Origin: Candidatus Zipacnadia bacterium
GTDB taxonomy: Bacteria > Armatimonadota > Zipacnadia > Zipacnadales > Zipacnadaceae
DNA: 64,000 nucleotides
Direction of reading: 5' to 3'
Assembly: GCA_029820565.1 (NCBI GenBank)
Contig: JALGUR010000022.1
Span: forward strand, 23,797-87,796
The first letter of the stretch is position 1. Each line of letters opens with the position of its first letter. The notes below the pieces were generated by a model. It was given only the letters and a program-made list of their open reading frames with translations. It made no database searches and was not told the origin of the DNA. A program made the position numbers and the translations under genes. This document shows, one piece after another, positions 24,344 to 32,724 of this stretch.

Positions 24344-25384
24344 CTATTTCTCGCCGACCGCCTTACTTTCCTCTGCCGCCAACGGATGGGCGTTTTGGTA
24401 GGCTTCTTTGAGGCGCTGGGTGGTGACGTGAGTGTAGATCTGGGTGGTGGCCAGGTTCTTGTGGCCTAAGAGTTCCTGGATGCTGCGCAGGTCGGCGCCC
24501 CGGTCTAGCAGGTGCGTGGCGAAACTGTGGCGGAGGCTGTGGGGGCTGATATTAGCACTCGCCGCGGTCTGTAAGACGTACTTGCGGACGATATTCTGGA
24601 TGCTGCGGGCGGAGAGGCGGTTTCCGTAGCGATTTAGCAGCAACGCCGGTTCATCCGCCACATCGGCGGGCTCGCCCCCCACCGGCTGCGGTTCGACAGG
24701 CTCACCGTGATAGAAGCCGGTGCCACTGGACGACCGCCTCGCCCCCTCCTCTCCCCCACCAGTGCGCTGGCGCAGCAGCAGTTGGCGGCCGCCGTCAATA
24801 TACCGGCGCAAGGCGGCCAGGGCGGGCTGGCCGAAGAACACCAGCCGCTCGCGGTTGCCCTTGCCCATTACCCGAATCTGCCGCTGGTCCATATCAATAT
24901 CATCCAAATCCACGCTGACCATCTCCGAGACGCGCATGCCGGTGGCATAGAGCAGTTCCAGGATTAGGCGGTCGCGCTGGCCGGCAGGGGTATCTTCGTC
25001 GGGAGCCAGCAGCAATTGCTCTACTTCGTATTCGTACAGTACCTCGGGCAAGCGCTGGCGCTGCTTGGGTACTGAGGCGGCCGCCGCCGGATTGTGGCCG
25101 ATTTGCCCGTCGTCCACTAAATATCGGTATAGCGCCCGCAGCGCCGCTAACTTGCGGCCAATGGTGCTGGAGGCATACTCCATACGATTGAGGTGAGCCA
25201 GATAGCGGCGGATGGTGGGATAGTCAACCTCCGCTAAAGCCCAGGCTTTCTCCTCACCCCAGAGCCGGGCCAGAAAGCTGCAGAACTCAACTATATCGTG
25301 GGCATAGGCCTCAGCGGTGTTGGGCGAGACCCCCTGGACATCGGTCATATAGCCCATAAAGGCGTCAATCTGCTCAGCGGGCAT
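24344..25384 (-). CDS. Tyrosine recombinase XerC/XerD-like
   Basis: Site-specific recombinase that would resolve chromosome dimers. It has an N-terminal SAM-like core-binding domain (IDAFMGYMTDVQGVSPNTAE) and the catalytic domain with all active-site residues: Arg in YATGMRVSEMVSVDL, Lys in MGKGNRERLV, His-Arg in SPHSLRHSFATHLLD, His in LLGHKNLATTQ and Tyr in IYTH. It is 346 residues long against about 300 for the family. The excess, roughly residues 207-240 in the loop before the DEPALLLNRYGNRLS strand, is translated palindromic repeat sequence. With hslV and hslU downstream it is probably the ancestral xerC of a xerC-hslV-hslU cluster. Confidence 0.92.
   Translation of the reverse strand: MPAEQIDAFMGYMTDVQGVSPNTAEAYAHDIVEFCSFLARLWGEEKAWALAEVDYPTIRRYLAHLNRMEYASSTIGRKLAALRALYRYLVDDGQIGHNPAAAASVPKQRQRLPEVLYEYEVEQLLLAPDEDTPAGQRDRLILELLYATGMRVSEMVSVDLDDIDMDQRQIRVMGKGNRERLVFFGQPALAALRRYIDGGRQLLLRQRTGGGEEGARRSSSGTGFYHGEPVEPQPVGGEPADVADEPALLLNRYGNRLSARSIQNIVRKYVLQTAASANISPHSLRHSFATHLLDRGADLRSIQELLGHKNLATTQIYTHVTTQRLKEAYQNAHPLAAEESKAVGEK
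24680..24764. repeat. Palindromic repeat inserted in frame within the xerC-like gene
   Basis: Two stems lie side by side inside the coding sequence: CACCGGC (24680-24686)/GCCGGTG (24716-24722) and CACTGG (24724-24729)/CCAGTG (24759-24764). The first encloses GGTTCGACAGGCTCACCGTG, which shares the core TTCG(A/G)CAGGCTCA with the repeats at 8117, 21997 and 63312. Translation gives the extra loop of the recombinase without a stop or frameshift. Confidence 0.7.
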
Positions 25385-25420
25385 TGCTATGTCCTGTGTT
25401 GCGGGTTTGGCAACAGTGCT

Positions 25421-26362
25421 TCAAAGCGCTACGACCGCCTTTATGAAGTCCGGTGTGGCTGCCATCTGCGGTATGCGCGTTATTTCTTCCAGGGGTATCA
25501 CGTGAGTAATCAGTGGCTGCAAGTCAAAGATGCCGTCAGCCAGCATTTCCAACCCCTGCGCCATCAGCCGCTTGTACTTAGTGTCGCTACTGGGGTGTGA
25601 GTTGATGACGGTGAGTTCTTTGGCATGCCACACACCCAGGTCCACCTCGGCGCCGCCACGATAGTAGCCGTGGATAATCAGAGTACCCTCGGCCCGCAGA
25701 ATGCTGGGGGCTTGAGCCAACGCGGCTGGGTTCCCGGATGCCTCAATGCAGTTGCCGACTCCCCCACCAGTAAGTTGTACAATCGCTGGCACGGTCTGGG
25801 TATCCCGCGGATTAAAGCAGGCAGTAGCACCCAGTTCTAAAGCGCGCTGGCGTCGGTGCGGCTGCGGTTCGGTGACGATAATGCGCCCGGCATGCTGTGA
25901 TCGCAGACCCTGCATAATCAGTAGTCCCATAAAGCCCGCGCCGAGGATGGCGATGTCTTCGCCGGGTGCGATGGCAGTATGGTCTAAAGTGTTGACAACA
26001 ACGGCCAAGGGTTCGGCCATCGCTGCATCCATCAACGGCAGTGAATCAGGGACGCCGACCGCCCGCGCCGGGTTGACCAGCGCCTGTTCGGCATAGCCGG
26101 GTCCCAGGTAGGCGATGCGGTCGCCCGGCTCGAATTCCTCAGCGCCTTTCAGCACCGTACCGCAGCCTTCGTGGCCAAAAAACGAACCTTGCGACATTAC
26201 CGGATAGTCACCTGAATAGTGTTCGGAGAGATAGCCCTGGTTACTCGGTAGGTCAACGCCACACGCCCGTACCTGCACCAGCAAGTCGCCGGCCGACGGC
26301 TGAGGCGGCGGGATATCCTCAACGCGTACCTCACCGGGGCCGTGAATTACTGCTGCTCGCAT
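25421..26362 (-). CDS. Medium-chain dehydrogenase (zinc alcohol-dehydrogenase-like)
   Basis: A 313-residue MDR dehydrogenase. Catalytic-zinc residues appear as Cys in VRACGVDLPSNQG and His-Glu in FFGHEGCGTVLKG. The Rossmann loop is AILGAGFMGLLIMQGL, and the helix after strand two begins TEPQPHRRQRALELGATACF. The loop with four cysteines that binds structural zinc in many ADHs is absent. The substrate is probably a polyol or sugar. Its ATG-proximal end overlaps the stop of nothing upstream; instead its start adjoins the stop of the isomerase gene 26362-27234 by one base (TAATG), so both are made together. Confidence 0.88.
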   Translation of the reverse strand: MRAAVIHGPGEVRVEDIPPPQPSAGDLLVQVRACGVDLPSNQGYLSEHYSGDYPVMSQGSFFGHEGCGTVLKGAEEFEPGDRIAYLGPGYAEQALVNPARAVGVPDSLPLMDAAMAEPLAVVVNTLDHTAIAPGEDIAILGAGFMGLLIMQGLRSQHAGRIIVTEPQPHRRQRALELGATACFNPRDTQTVPAIVQLTGGGVGNCIEASGNPAALAQAPSILRAEGTLIIHGYYRGGAEVDLGVWHAKELTVINSHPSSDTKYKRLMAQGLEMLADGIFDLQPLITHVIPLEEITRIPQMAATPDFIKAVVAL

Positions 26363-27234
26363 TAGTATCCGCTCCTTGCTAACTGCCGGCGCAGCATCTC
26401 AGCGGCGCGGGGAATAATGTCCAGCGGGTTCTCCAGTGTGAAATTCTCAATGCTCAAGTATCCGTTAAAGCCCGCATCGGCGAAAATCCTCAGAATGCGT
26501 TCATAGTCCAAAACTTCATCATTGCTGTCGTCGCCGGCCAGTTTATATATTTTGCAATGGCTAAAAATCATACTGGGCGCAAGGCGCGCCATACTCTCAT
26601 AAGGGTCCTCTATAAGTGGCACTTCACTAATACCGTCTCCCGCCGCCAGCGTTTGGCGGACCTTTTCACAGTCGTCCCAGAAATTGCCGGTGTCAATGTT
26701 GACCCCCATGTTGGGTGCACCCACGCAGCGGATGAATCGGAGTGTATCCTCACTGGTTCGCGTGAGACCATAGTGGTTCTCCATCGCCAACTGCAATCCC
26801 CACCTTTGACCGGCGGCGGCCAGAGTCCGAAATCCAGCCACGGCACGCTCAAATACCAGAGCCTCTGTGGCGCCTGGTTCAGTCACCTGGTGCATCCCAT
26901 TGCCAGGTTGAGCCGTGTTGACACGCCAAATGGGTGCTCCGACCTCTCTACACATCTGGCCCCACTGTAAGCAGCCTTCCACTTCTTCCTGTACACCCGA
27001 AAGGGTGGGCTGGTAGACCTGTGTCTCCGAGGCAAATGCCGAGATGGCCAGCCCACACTCGGCGGCTAAAGCCCTAATCTCGGCTGCCCTCATCTCATCG
27101 GCGGCGACGTAGCCATCGTTAAGTTCAATAGCATCCAGTCCCATCTGGGCACAGGTGCGAATACATGTGGCGATGTCCATACTGCCCTCAGCAAAGCATT
27201 GGGCAAACGAGAAAGTAGCCGCCGATATTTTCAT
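26362..27234 (-). CDS. Xylose-isomerase-like TIM barrel (sugar phosphate isomerase/epimerase family)
   Basis: A 290-residue TIM-barrel enzyme, first of a two-gene unit with the dehydrogenase. Features: MKISAATFSFAQCFAEGSMD start, MGLDAIELNDGYVAADEMRA, the metal-ligand strand LQLAMENHYGLTRTSED, VNIDTGNFWDDCEK, MIFSHCKIYKL, and the C-terminal GYLSIENF with a Glu metal ligand. The pairing of an isomerase with an NAD-dependent dehydrogenase fits catabolism of a polyol or sugar acid, such as inositol-type routes, but the substrate is not identifiable. The ribosome site AGGTGGAG precedes the ATG closely. Confidence 0.87.
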   Translation of the reverse strand: MKISAATFSFAQCFAEGSMDIATCIRTCAQMGLDAIELNDGYVAADEMRAAEIRALAAECGLAISAFASETQVYQPTLSGVQEEVEGCLQWGQMCREVGAPIWRVNTAQPGNGMHQVTEPGATEALVFERAVAGFRTLAAAGQRWGLQLAMENHYGLTRTSEDTLRFIRCVGAPNMGVNIDTGNFWDDCEKVRQTLAAGDGISEVPLIEDPYESMARLAPSMIFSHCKIYKLAGDDSNDEVLDYERILRIFADAGFNGYLSIENFTLENPLDIIPRAAEMLRRQLARSGY

Positions 27235-27327
27235 ACTCCACCTTTCTTCTCCACAATAATACTTGTGTTCGGAGTTATGGAGCGCGGGTTCGCACCGGTG
27301 TCGGCCCCAAGCAATGTCAGAGATTTG

Positions 27328-27573
27328 CTATGGCTGCCAGGTGGGATGATTGCGCAAGTAGACTTCCAGGTCAACCCAATCGGTGGATACTGGCTTAATC
27401 TCGGGTGGCGACGGGGCAGGCAATTGGGAGACCGACTCAGTCGGGCTGGGCTGGACGATTCCTGTGATTAGAAATACGTGGTTCCACAACAGACCAATAC
27501 CCACGAGCAGAATGACTACTGCGATGAGCCTGAAGGCCGGATTGGACGCGAGTTTTGCCCTCATTTGGTTCAT
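27328..27573 (-). CDS. Small single-pass membrane protein
   Basis: About 81 residues from the ATG at 27573 (frame open to 27603). One transmembrane segment (LIAVVILLVGIGLLWNHVFL) is followed by a Pro/Ser-rich linker (QPSPTESVSQLPAPSPPEIK) and a short end DWVDLEVYLRNHPTWQP. No family recognised. It is divergent from the propeller gene at 27704 and has a plausible AAGG six bases before the chosen ATG. Could be a minor cell-envelope protein; no partner is evident. Confidence 0.5.
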   Translation of the reverse strand: MNQMRAKLASNPAFRLIAVVILLVGIGLLWNHVFLITGIVQPSPTESVSQLPAPSPPEIKPVSTDWVDLEVYLRNHPTWQP

Positions 27574-27703
27574 CCTTGCCTTCACTGTGATAACCATATT
27601 CAATCTTACCAGCCCTGGGGCGGGATGTCAACCGCTGAGGGGGCTTCGGTAGCGAGCCGTATTGTGCTATAATCTGCGAATTAGGCAGAGCAGGTGATGA
27701 GTG

Positions 27704-28801
27704 ATGATAGACTATCGCAGTCGGTGGCAGCGTCAGCGACGGCGACGAATTCAGATTCGCCTGGGAATTGTGGCCGCTGCCATAATCTTCATCGCCGCCA
27801 CCATTGCTATAATATGTGGTTACCGGCACGGAAGGGTAGTCTGGACACATCGGCCGCTTAACCATGGCCTGCCGCGGTTGTGTACCGATGATAGCCGCCT
27901 GTACGTCGCCTGGGCGGACGGGAATGTCAAAGGCATAGACCCTCGCACGGGCAAAGCCCTGGGGCTGGTAGACTTCACCCGCCCGGTTGCCTTTCAGGCC
28001 ATTCCCACTATAGCCGGCGAGCAGTTGATAGTAGGCGGCGATGATTTTCATATTCGGGCGATCTCCACCGATGCCGGGCAGCAAATATGGGACTACCAGA
28101 CCGGCGGGGCAGTGCGGGCCCAGCCAGTAGTTGATAAGAGGCAGATATTGGTAGGCTCCGATGATGGATGGTTGTACTGTCTGGATGCGGAGAAGGGGCG
28201 CGGTCTGTGGCGAGTGTACTGTGGCAGTGCTATTGGAGCCAGGGCGGCGGTTACTGAGACGAGGGTGGTCGTGGGTACGGCGGACGGTAAGATTGTGGGA
28301 ATTGATCGCGCCGCGCAGCGGATTGCTTGGAGTAGGTCTACGGAAGGTCCAGTATTAGCGCCGGCCAGGCCAATAGGCGACGGGCTGGTAACGGTCGGCT
28401 GCGACGATGGAAAGCAGTACATTGTAGATGCAGAAAGCGGCCAGGTGAAGTTCAAAGTTGAGCTGGCCGGTCTTATCAGGCGCGAACCAATCGTGGAACA
28501 CCACCGACTGTATCTGGCCAGCAACAGTGGTGAGATAGTGGCAGTTGACGTGCCCTCCCAGGAGGTAGTGTGGCGGCGAACAATTCAAGCGGCGCTGACT
28601 TCGGGTCTGACGGATAAAGGTCAGTACTTGTATGCCGGCACTGAAACCGGCCAGATCGTGGCCGTGGACAAAGATAGCGGATTGGTTCGGCACAGTTGGC
28701 AAATCGGAGCACCTGTTACCGGCTCAGTAATAGTCAGCGGCGAAGTAGTAGTGGCGGGACTAAGCGATGGTCGAGTGGTAGCGATTTCGGCTCTGCAGTA
28801 G
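27704..28801 (+). CDS. PQQ-like beta-propeller protein with N-terminal membrane anchor
   Basis: A 365-residue protein. A positively charged N-terminus (RWQRQRRRRIQIR) precedes one hydrophobic helix (LGIVAAAIIFIAATIAIICG), placing the rest outside the cytoplasm. The remainder is a seven- or eight-bladed PQQ-type propeller with repeated signatures such as GNVKGIDPRTGKALG, VGSDDGWLYCLDAEKGRGLW, VGTADGKIVGIDRAAQRIAW, VGCDDGKQYIVDAESGQVKF and AGTETGQIVAVDKDSGLVRH. It resembles BamB and quinoprotein dehydrogenase domains but has no cofactor-binding residues or cytochrome domain that would indicate an enzyme. Start at 27704 follows AGGTGA at six bases. A TATAAT at 27668-27673 with a poor -35 may be its promoter. 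Confidence 0.85.
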   Translation: MIDYRSRWQRQRRRRIQIRLGIVAAAIIFIAATIAIICGYRHGRVVWTHRPLNHGLPRLCTDDSRLYVAWADGNVKGIDPRTGKALGLVDFTRPVAFQAIPTIAGEQLIVGGDDFHIRAISTDAGQQIWDYQTGGAVRAQPVVDKRQILVGSDDGWLYCLDAEKGRGLWRVYCGSAIGARAAVTETRVVVGTADGKIVGIDRAAQRIAWSRSTEGPVLAPARPIGDGLVTVGCDDGKQYIVDAESGQVKFKVELAGLIRREPIVEHHRLYLASNSGEIVAVDVPSQEVVWRRTIQAALTSGLTDKGQYLYAGTETGQIVAVDKDSGLVRHSWQIGAPVTGSVIVSGEVVVAGLSDGRVVAISALQ

Positions 28802-28855
28802 TGAATTGTCCAGTGTGTATCCTTCTTTAGATTTATGATCAGTTAATCATACATT

Positions 28856-30166
28856 ATGAATCATCAAGACACGCAACTGTCGGTGCGCAATCTCATTTTG
28901 GGTGTCAGTAATGGCGCCATCCTTTGGTTAGCCACAGCATTTCTGGATCCGGAGACAGTGCTACCAGCCTTTGCTATGGAGGCAGGCAAAGGCAACATAC
29001 TGTGGGTGGGAATTGTAGTGGCGATGATAGGTTCCGGCTCATTGTGGCCGCAAGCGTTTTTGCCCAGTATTCTGGCGACCAAGCCCCGCTATCTACCTTA
29101 CTATCGCCTATCAGCGCTGCTGCGCGTCATAATCCGCTTCGTCATATGGGCCACCATTATCCTAATAGCGGGAAGGTCGCCGGCGGTAGGATTAGCCGTT
29201 GTGGCCATCTTACTGTTCATCTATACCTCCAGTGGCGGGGTAGGAATGATACCGTTTATGAGTATCATACGCGACACGATCCCAGCCACGTGGCGGGGCA
29301 AGTTCTTCGGAGGACGATTCTTTTGGGGCGGCCTGCTGGGGTTTGGCGCCGGATTTATTGTTAAGCATGTTCTTAGCCCTGACAGTAGATGGGACTTCCC
29401 CTATAACTATGGACAATTGGCATTGTATTCGGCCCTATCCCTTACCGTTTCGCTCGGGTTGTTCTGTCTTGCTGAAGAGCGACCGCATCGTGTCTCGTCC
29501 CATCAACTACCACTGAGACTGCAACTGGCTCGGGGCGTGCGGTTTTTTCGCCGAGACCCTAACTTTCGTCGGTTAGTGCGGGCCCGCGTCTTCTATGCGT
29601 TAGCGTATGGGCTTTGTGTGCCCTTCATTGTTCCTTTCGCTCTGCAACGGTTTGGTGTGACTAAAGCAGCAGTGGGAATATTCTTAATGGCGCGAGTACT
29701 AAGCTTTTCCGGAGCCAACACGCTGTGGAGCTACATATCTGACCGCATTGGCAATCGGCTGGTACTGCTGATATCGGGAGTGGCGACGACAGTGCTTCCG
29801 CTGATGATGGCCCTGGCGCCCCGGATTCCGCAGATCCAATTGACGACTCCGGTGGGCGGATCTGTGAATACAATTCTGGCATACTTTGTGGTCGGCTTCA
29901 TACTGGTAGGATTATGCAGATCGGGACAAATGCTGGGGCAAACCAACTATCTACTGGAGGTTGCTCCGTCTCGGGTGTTAACTACCTATTTGGGTTTCTA
30001 CTACATCGTACTGTTGCCCCTGGCCGCGGTGCCCGTTGCGGGTTCGCTGATAATCGGCCAGGAGGGCCGTTATATACTTGGTTTTGCCCTCAGTATGATA
30101 ATGGGCCTGGCTATGCTCATCAACGTGGTCAAACTCGGCGAGATTCGCGAACTACTTCATGATTAA
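28856..30166 (+). CDS. Major facilitator superfamily (MFS) transporter
   Basis: A 436-residue integral membrane protein with about 12 hydrophobic segments, for example GAILWLATAFLDPETVLPAF, VVAMIGSGSLWPQAFLPSIL, FVIWATIILIAGRSP, VLLISGVATTVLPLMMALAP and LGFALSMIMGLAMLINVVKL. The loop after the fourth helix carries IRDTIPATWRGKFFGGRFFW, a form of the motif seen in this group of MFS proteins. The substrate is unknown. It follows the propeller gene by 54 bases in the same direction and could share its transcript. No clear ribosome site. Confidence 0.85.
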   Translation: MNHQDTQLSVRNLILGVSNGAILWLATAFLDPETVLPAFAMEAGKGNILWVGIVVAMIGSGSLWPQAFLPSILATKPRYLPYYRLSALLRVIIRFVIWATIILIAGRSPAVGLAVVAILLFIYTSSGGVGMIPFMSIIRDTIPATWRGKFFGGRFFWGGLLGFGAGFIVKHVLSPDSRWDFPYNYGQLALYSALSLTVSLGLFCLAEERPHRVSSHQLPLRLQLARGVRFFRRDPNFRRLVRARVFYALAYGLCVPFIVPFALQRFGVTKAAVGIFLMARVLSFSGANTLWSYISDRIGNRLVLLISGVATTVLPLMMALAPRIPQIQLTTPVGGSVNTILAYFVVGFILVGLCRSGQMLGQTNYLLEVAPSRVLTTYLGFYYIVLLPLAAVPVAGSLIIGQEGRYILGFALSMIMGLAMLINVVKLGEIRELLHD

Positions 30167-30396
30167 GCAAAAAAACACCGCCAGCGACACAAATGCTGTT
30201 TCCGACCATCTGTGCGTCTGACGGCTGCTCCTTCACCGGCAGGTTGGGCTGGATTAGCCGAAAAAGCCCCTGCCATAGAGCATGGCAATTCTATTCCCGT
30301 GTTATATTTAACGTCTAAGTGACGAAAAAGTTCCATAATTCTTTGAGGTTTTGTGCCTGTGGCTGGCTACCGGGGGCCGGGCGGCCATCTGTAGTA

Positions 30397-30425
30397 TTGA
30401 CGCGATCTCTAATGTGGAATAGAAT
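30397..30425 (+). promoter_or_regulatory. Sigma-70 promoter upstream of larA
   Basis: TTGACG (30397-30402), 17-bp spacer, TAGAAT (30420-30425), 49 bases before the larA start. The remainder of the 307-base gap (30167-30473) has only a small palindrome TGCCAT-agagc-ATGGCA at 30271-30287, which might help end the MFS transcript. Confidence 0.6.
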
Positions 30426-30473
30426 AGTTGCACGCTTTGTAGTCCATTTGCTGTCACCACCCATGGCATTAAG

Positions 30474-31814
30474 ATGGAACTGACCCTTCGCTACGGCAAA
30501 CAGGGATTGGCAGTTCGGCTACCTGACGATAATGTAGCCGAGGTGTTGCACTTAAATGAAGTGCCCACACTCTCTGACCCTCCGGCGGCAGCGCAGAAAG
30601 CCTGCCACAGTCCTATAGGCACACCACCGCTGACTGAACTGGCCCGCGGGCGGAAGGACGCTTGTATAGTTATCTCAGACATAACTCGGCCGGTGCCCAA
30701 TAGGGTGCTGGTATCGCCGATTCTGAAGGCCCTGCACACAGCCGGGTTGGATGCTGACCATATCGTCATATTGGTGGCTACGGGCCTGCACCGCGCCGCC
30801 ACGGACCGGGAACTGCGCGAGATGCTGGGCGCCGACATTGTTGATGGTGGTTATCACATCCATAGCCATATTGCTCATGACCGCGACAGTCATCACCACC
30901 TGGGTAGAACCAGCCGAGGCACTGAAATTTGGATAGACTACCGCTACTTAGAGGCCGACTTGCGCATCCTGGTATCGTTGGTTGAGCCCCACGTGTTTGC
31001 CGGCTATTCCGGCGGTCGTAAGGCCATCTGCCCCGGCATTAGTGGTGCACAGACCATAATGGGCTTTCACAGTCCAGCAATGATTGAAGCGCCTCGCGCT
31101 ATAGCGGGTAATATCGCCAACAATGAGTGCGACCAGGAAGCCCATGCAGTCGCCAAGTTGGCCGGGCGGGCCGACTTCACCGTCAACTGTACTCTCAACG
31201 AGCAGCGGGAATTAACCGGTATCTTCGCCGGCGACTTCTTCCAGGCACCGCTGGCGGCTATGGAACTGGCCGAGAAGCAATCTAAAGTGATTATTGAAGC
31301 ACCGGTAGACATTGCCGTGACCACCAATGCCGGCTATCCCCTGGACTTGACCTTCTATCAGAGTCCTAAAGGCATTAGCGCCGCCGCGGCTATTGTCAGG
31401 CCCGGCGGCACCATCATCATTGCCCAGGAAAATGCGGAAGGCATTGGCAATACCGAGTTCGCCGAGTTGATGCTGCGAGTTGATAACCCCCATGAATTCG
31501 TGCAGAAGGCTTTGGAAACTGGCCAAAATCAAATAGACCAATGGGGACTGCACCAACTGGAAAAGACACTGCGTCATCACCAAGTGTACAACTGCTCTGC
31601 GGGTCTTGCACCTGAGGTCCAGAAACAATTATTTGTGGAGCCAATAAGCAGCGTAGAAGAGGGGGTGGCCCGGGCCCTGGCCGAGCATGGTTCCCAGGCT
31701 ACCATAGCCGTCATTCCCGAGGGGCCCTACGTAATGCCCTGTGTGCGGACCGATCCACTCGGGCAAATGAATGTGCGGCAGATGGCTCAGAAAGCCGCAA
31801 ATGACTACTGTTAA
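30474..31814 (+). CDS. larA: LarA family nickel-pincer racemase
   Basis: Lactate-racemase-like enzyme (446 residues) that uses the nickel-pincer nucleotide. Family landmarks: ISDITRPVPN (substrate and cofactor region), GLHRAATDRELREMLG, a His-rich IHSHIAHDRDSHHHLG, and GYSGGRKAICPGISG, whose lysine is the residue that covalently holds the cofactor. Relatives racemise other 2-hydroxy acids, so lactate is not assured. The cofactor genes larB, larC and larE are not in the window and must be elsewhere. It overlaps the following YfiH-type gene by 14 bases. The ribosome site is weak. Confidence 0.88.
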   Translation: MELTLRYGKQGLAVRLPDDNVAEVLHLNEVPTLSDPPAAAQKACHSPIGTPPLTELARGRKDACIVISDITRPVPNRVLVSPILKALHTAGLDADHIVILVATGLHRAATDRELREMLGADIVDGGYHIHSHIAHDRDSHHHLGRTSRGTEIWIDYRYLEADLRILVSLVEPHVFAGYSGGRKAICPGISGAQTIMGFHSPAMIEAPRAIAGNIANNECDQEAHAVAKLAGRADFTVNCTLNEQRELTGIFAGDFFQAPLAAMELAEKQSKVIIEAPVDIAVTTNAGYPLDLTFYQSPKGISAAAAIVRPGGTIIIAQENAEGIGNTEFAELMLRVDNPHEFVQKALETGQNQIDQWGLHQLEKTLRHHQVYNCSAGLAPEVQKQLFVEPISSVEEGVARALAEHGSQATIAVIPEGPYVMPCVRTDPLGQMNVRQMAQKAANDYC

Positions 31815-32568
31815 GTCAACCCAGCAGCGATGGGCTGTGCGGTTTGAGGAGAGGTCGGTGGTGGGGGGCTTCACCGCGCGCCACGCCGGCAATCTGTGCT
31901 TCAAGGGCCCCGACCACAAGGCCGTCAGTGCGGCTCGGAGCAGTGCGCTAACCGAGTTGGGGGTGGCCGACTTTCCCCTGGTGGAGGCTCAACAAGTCCA
32001 CGGCAACAAAGTCTTTGCAGTGACAGCAAATACTTTGCCGCAGATTAGACGGCCTGACGGCCGCTGGGTAGCGCCGGCCAGCGATGCCTTGATAACTGTC
32101 CAGCCCCAAATAACTTTGTCTTTATACTACGCCGATTGCGTACCGATATTCTTGTGGCTACCTGAGGGCAATGCCATCGGATTGGTTCACGCCGGCTGGC
32201 GGGGAAGCCTGAAAGATGTAGCGGGTAAGGCTGTAGACCAACTGTGCCAGTTGGCTGATGGCTCACCGGCGCAATTGCGAGCCATAATCGGGCCGGCTAT
32301 CTGCCCAAGTTGCTACGAGGTTGGGCAGGAAGTAGCCGAAACTGCCAGGAAATTGCCCCACCCCGAGACTTTCCTGGACCACAGGAATGATCACTGGCAC
32401 TTAGACCTCAAAGCGCTCAACAACAAACTGCTGGTAAGAGCGGGGCTACTGCCAGGGAACATAGAAGTCAGCCCTTTATGCACCCGCTGCCGAACGGATT
32501 TGTTCTTCTCCTATCGAGCCGAAGGCACCGGTTGCGGGGAAATGGGCGCGTTCATTGCGATTTTGTAA
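31801..32568 (+). CDS. YfiH/LACC1-type purine nucleoside phosphorylase
   Basis: A 255-residue protein of the former laccase-domain family (DUF152), members of which cleave adenosine and inosine phosphorolytically in a zinc-dependent way. Metal-site motifs are present: QQVHGNKVF, LYYADCVPIFLW, GLVHAGWRG and GPAICPSCYEV. The start at 31801 is preferred; the open frame reaches 31771 inside larA. In many genomes yfiH follows ftsZ or lies by proC-ylm genes; here it follows larA and precedes the pyrF promoter. The ending SYRAEGTGCGEMGAFI is typical. Confidence 0.9.
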   Translation: MTTVKSTQQRWAVRFEERSVVGGFTARHAGNLCFKGPDHKAVSAARSSALTELGVADFPLVEAQQVHGNKVFAVTANTLPQIRRPDGRWVAPASDALITVQPQITLSLYYADCVPIFLWLPEGNAIGLVHAGWRGSLKDVAGKAVDQLCQLADGSPAQLRAIIGPAICPSCYEVGQEVAETARKLPHPETFLDHRNDHWHLDLKALNNKLLVRAGLLPGNIEVSPLCTRCRTDLFFSYRAEGTGCGEMGAFIAIL

Positions 32569-32603
32569 GTGGTGACTCAACAGGAATTGCTACCTAACAA
32601 GTT

Positions 32604-32633
32604 TTGACAACGGCAGAGCAAAACGCCTATAAT
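32604..32633 (+). promoter_or_regulatory. Sigma-70 promoter of the pyrF unit
   Basis: TTGACA (32604-32609), 18-bp spacer, TATAAT (32628-32633). It would start a transcript near 32640 with a leader of about 85 nt before pyrF. Confidence 0.75.
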
Positions 32634-32653
32634 TCTCCCAACTAACTGTTTTG

Positions 32654-32696
32654 TCGCGGGGGCCAGGTTCTCCAACCTCGGCGCATCGTGCCGCGA
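32654..32696 (+). other. Structured leader of the pyrF transcript
   Basis: TCGCGG (32654-32659) can pair with CCGCGA (32691-32696), enclosing an inner stem AGGTT-ctcc-AACCT (32665-32678 region). It lies between the promoter and pyrF. It lacks the PyrR-binding loop of Gram-positive pyr attenuators and I do not recognise it; it may be a simple 5' hairpin. Confidence 0.35.
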
Positions 32697-32724
32697 GTAG
32701 GCCTGCGGGAAAAGTGAGTTACCT

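Noticed and set aside
30474..31814. Complete lar operon
   Set aside because: Only larA is present; larB, larC and larE were looked for among neighbours and are not in the window.
32654..32696. PyrR-type attenuator before pyrF
   Set aside because: The conserved PyrR-binding loop and a following terminator are not present.
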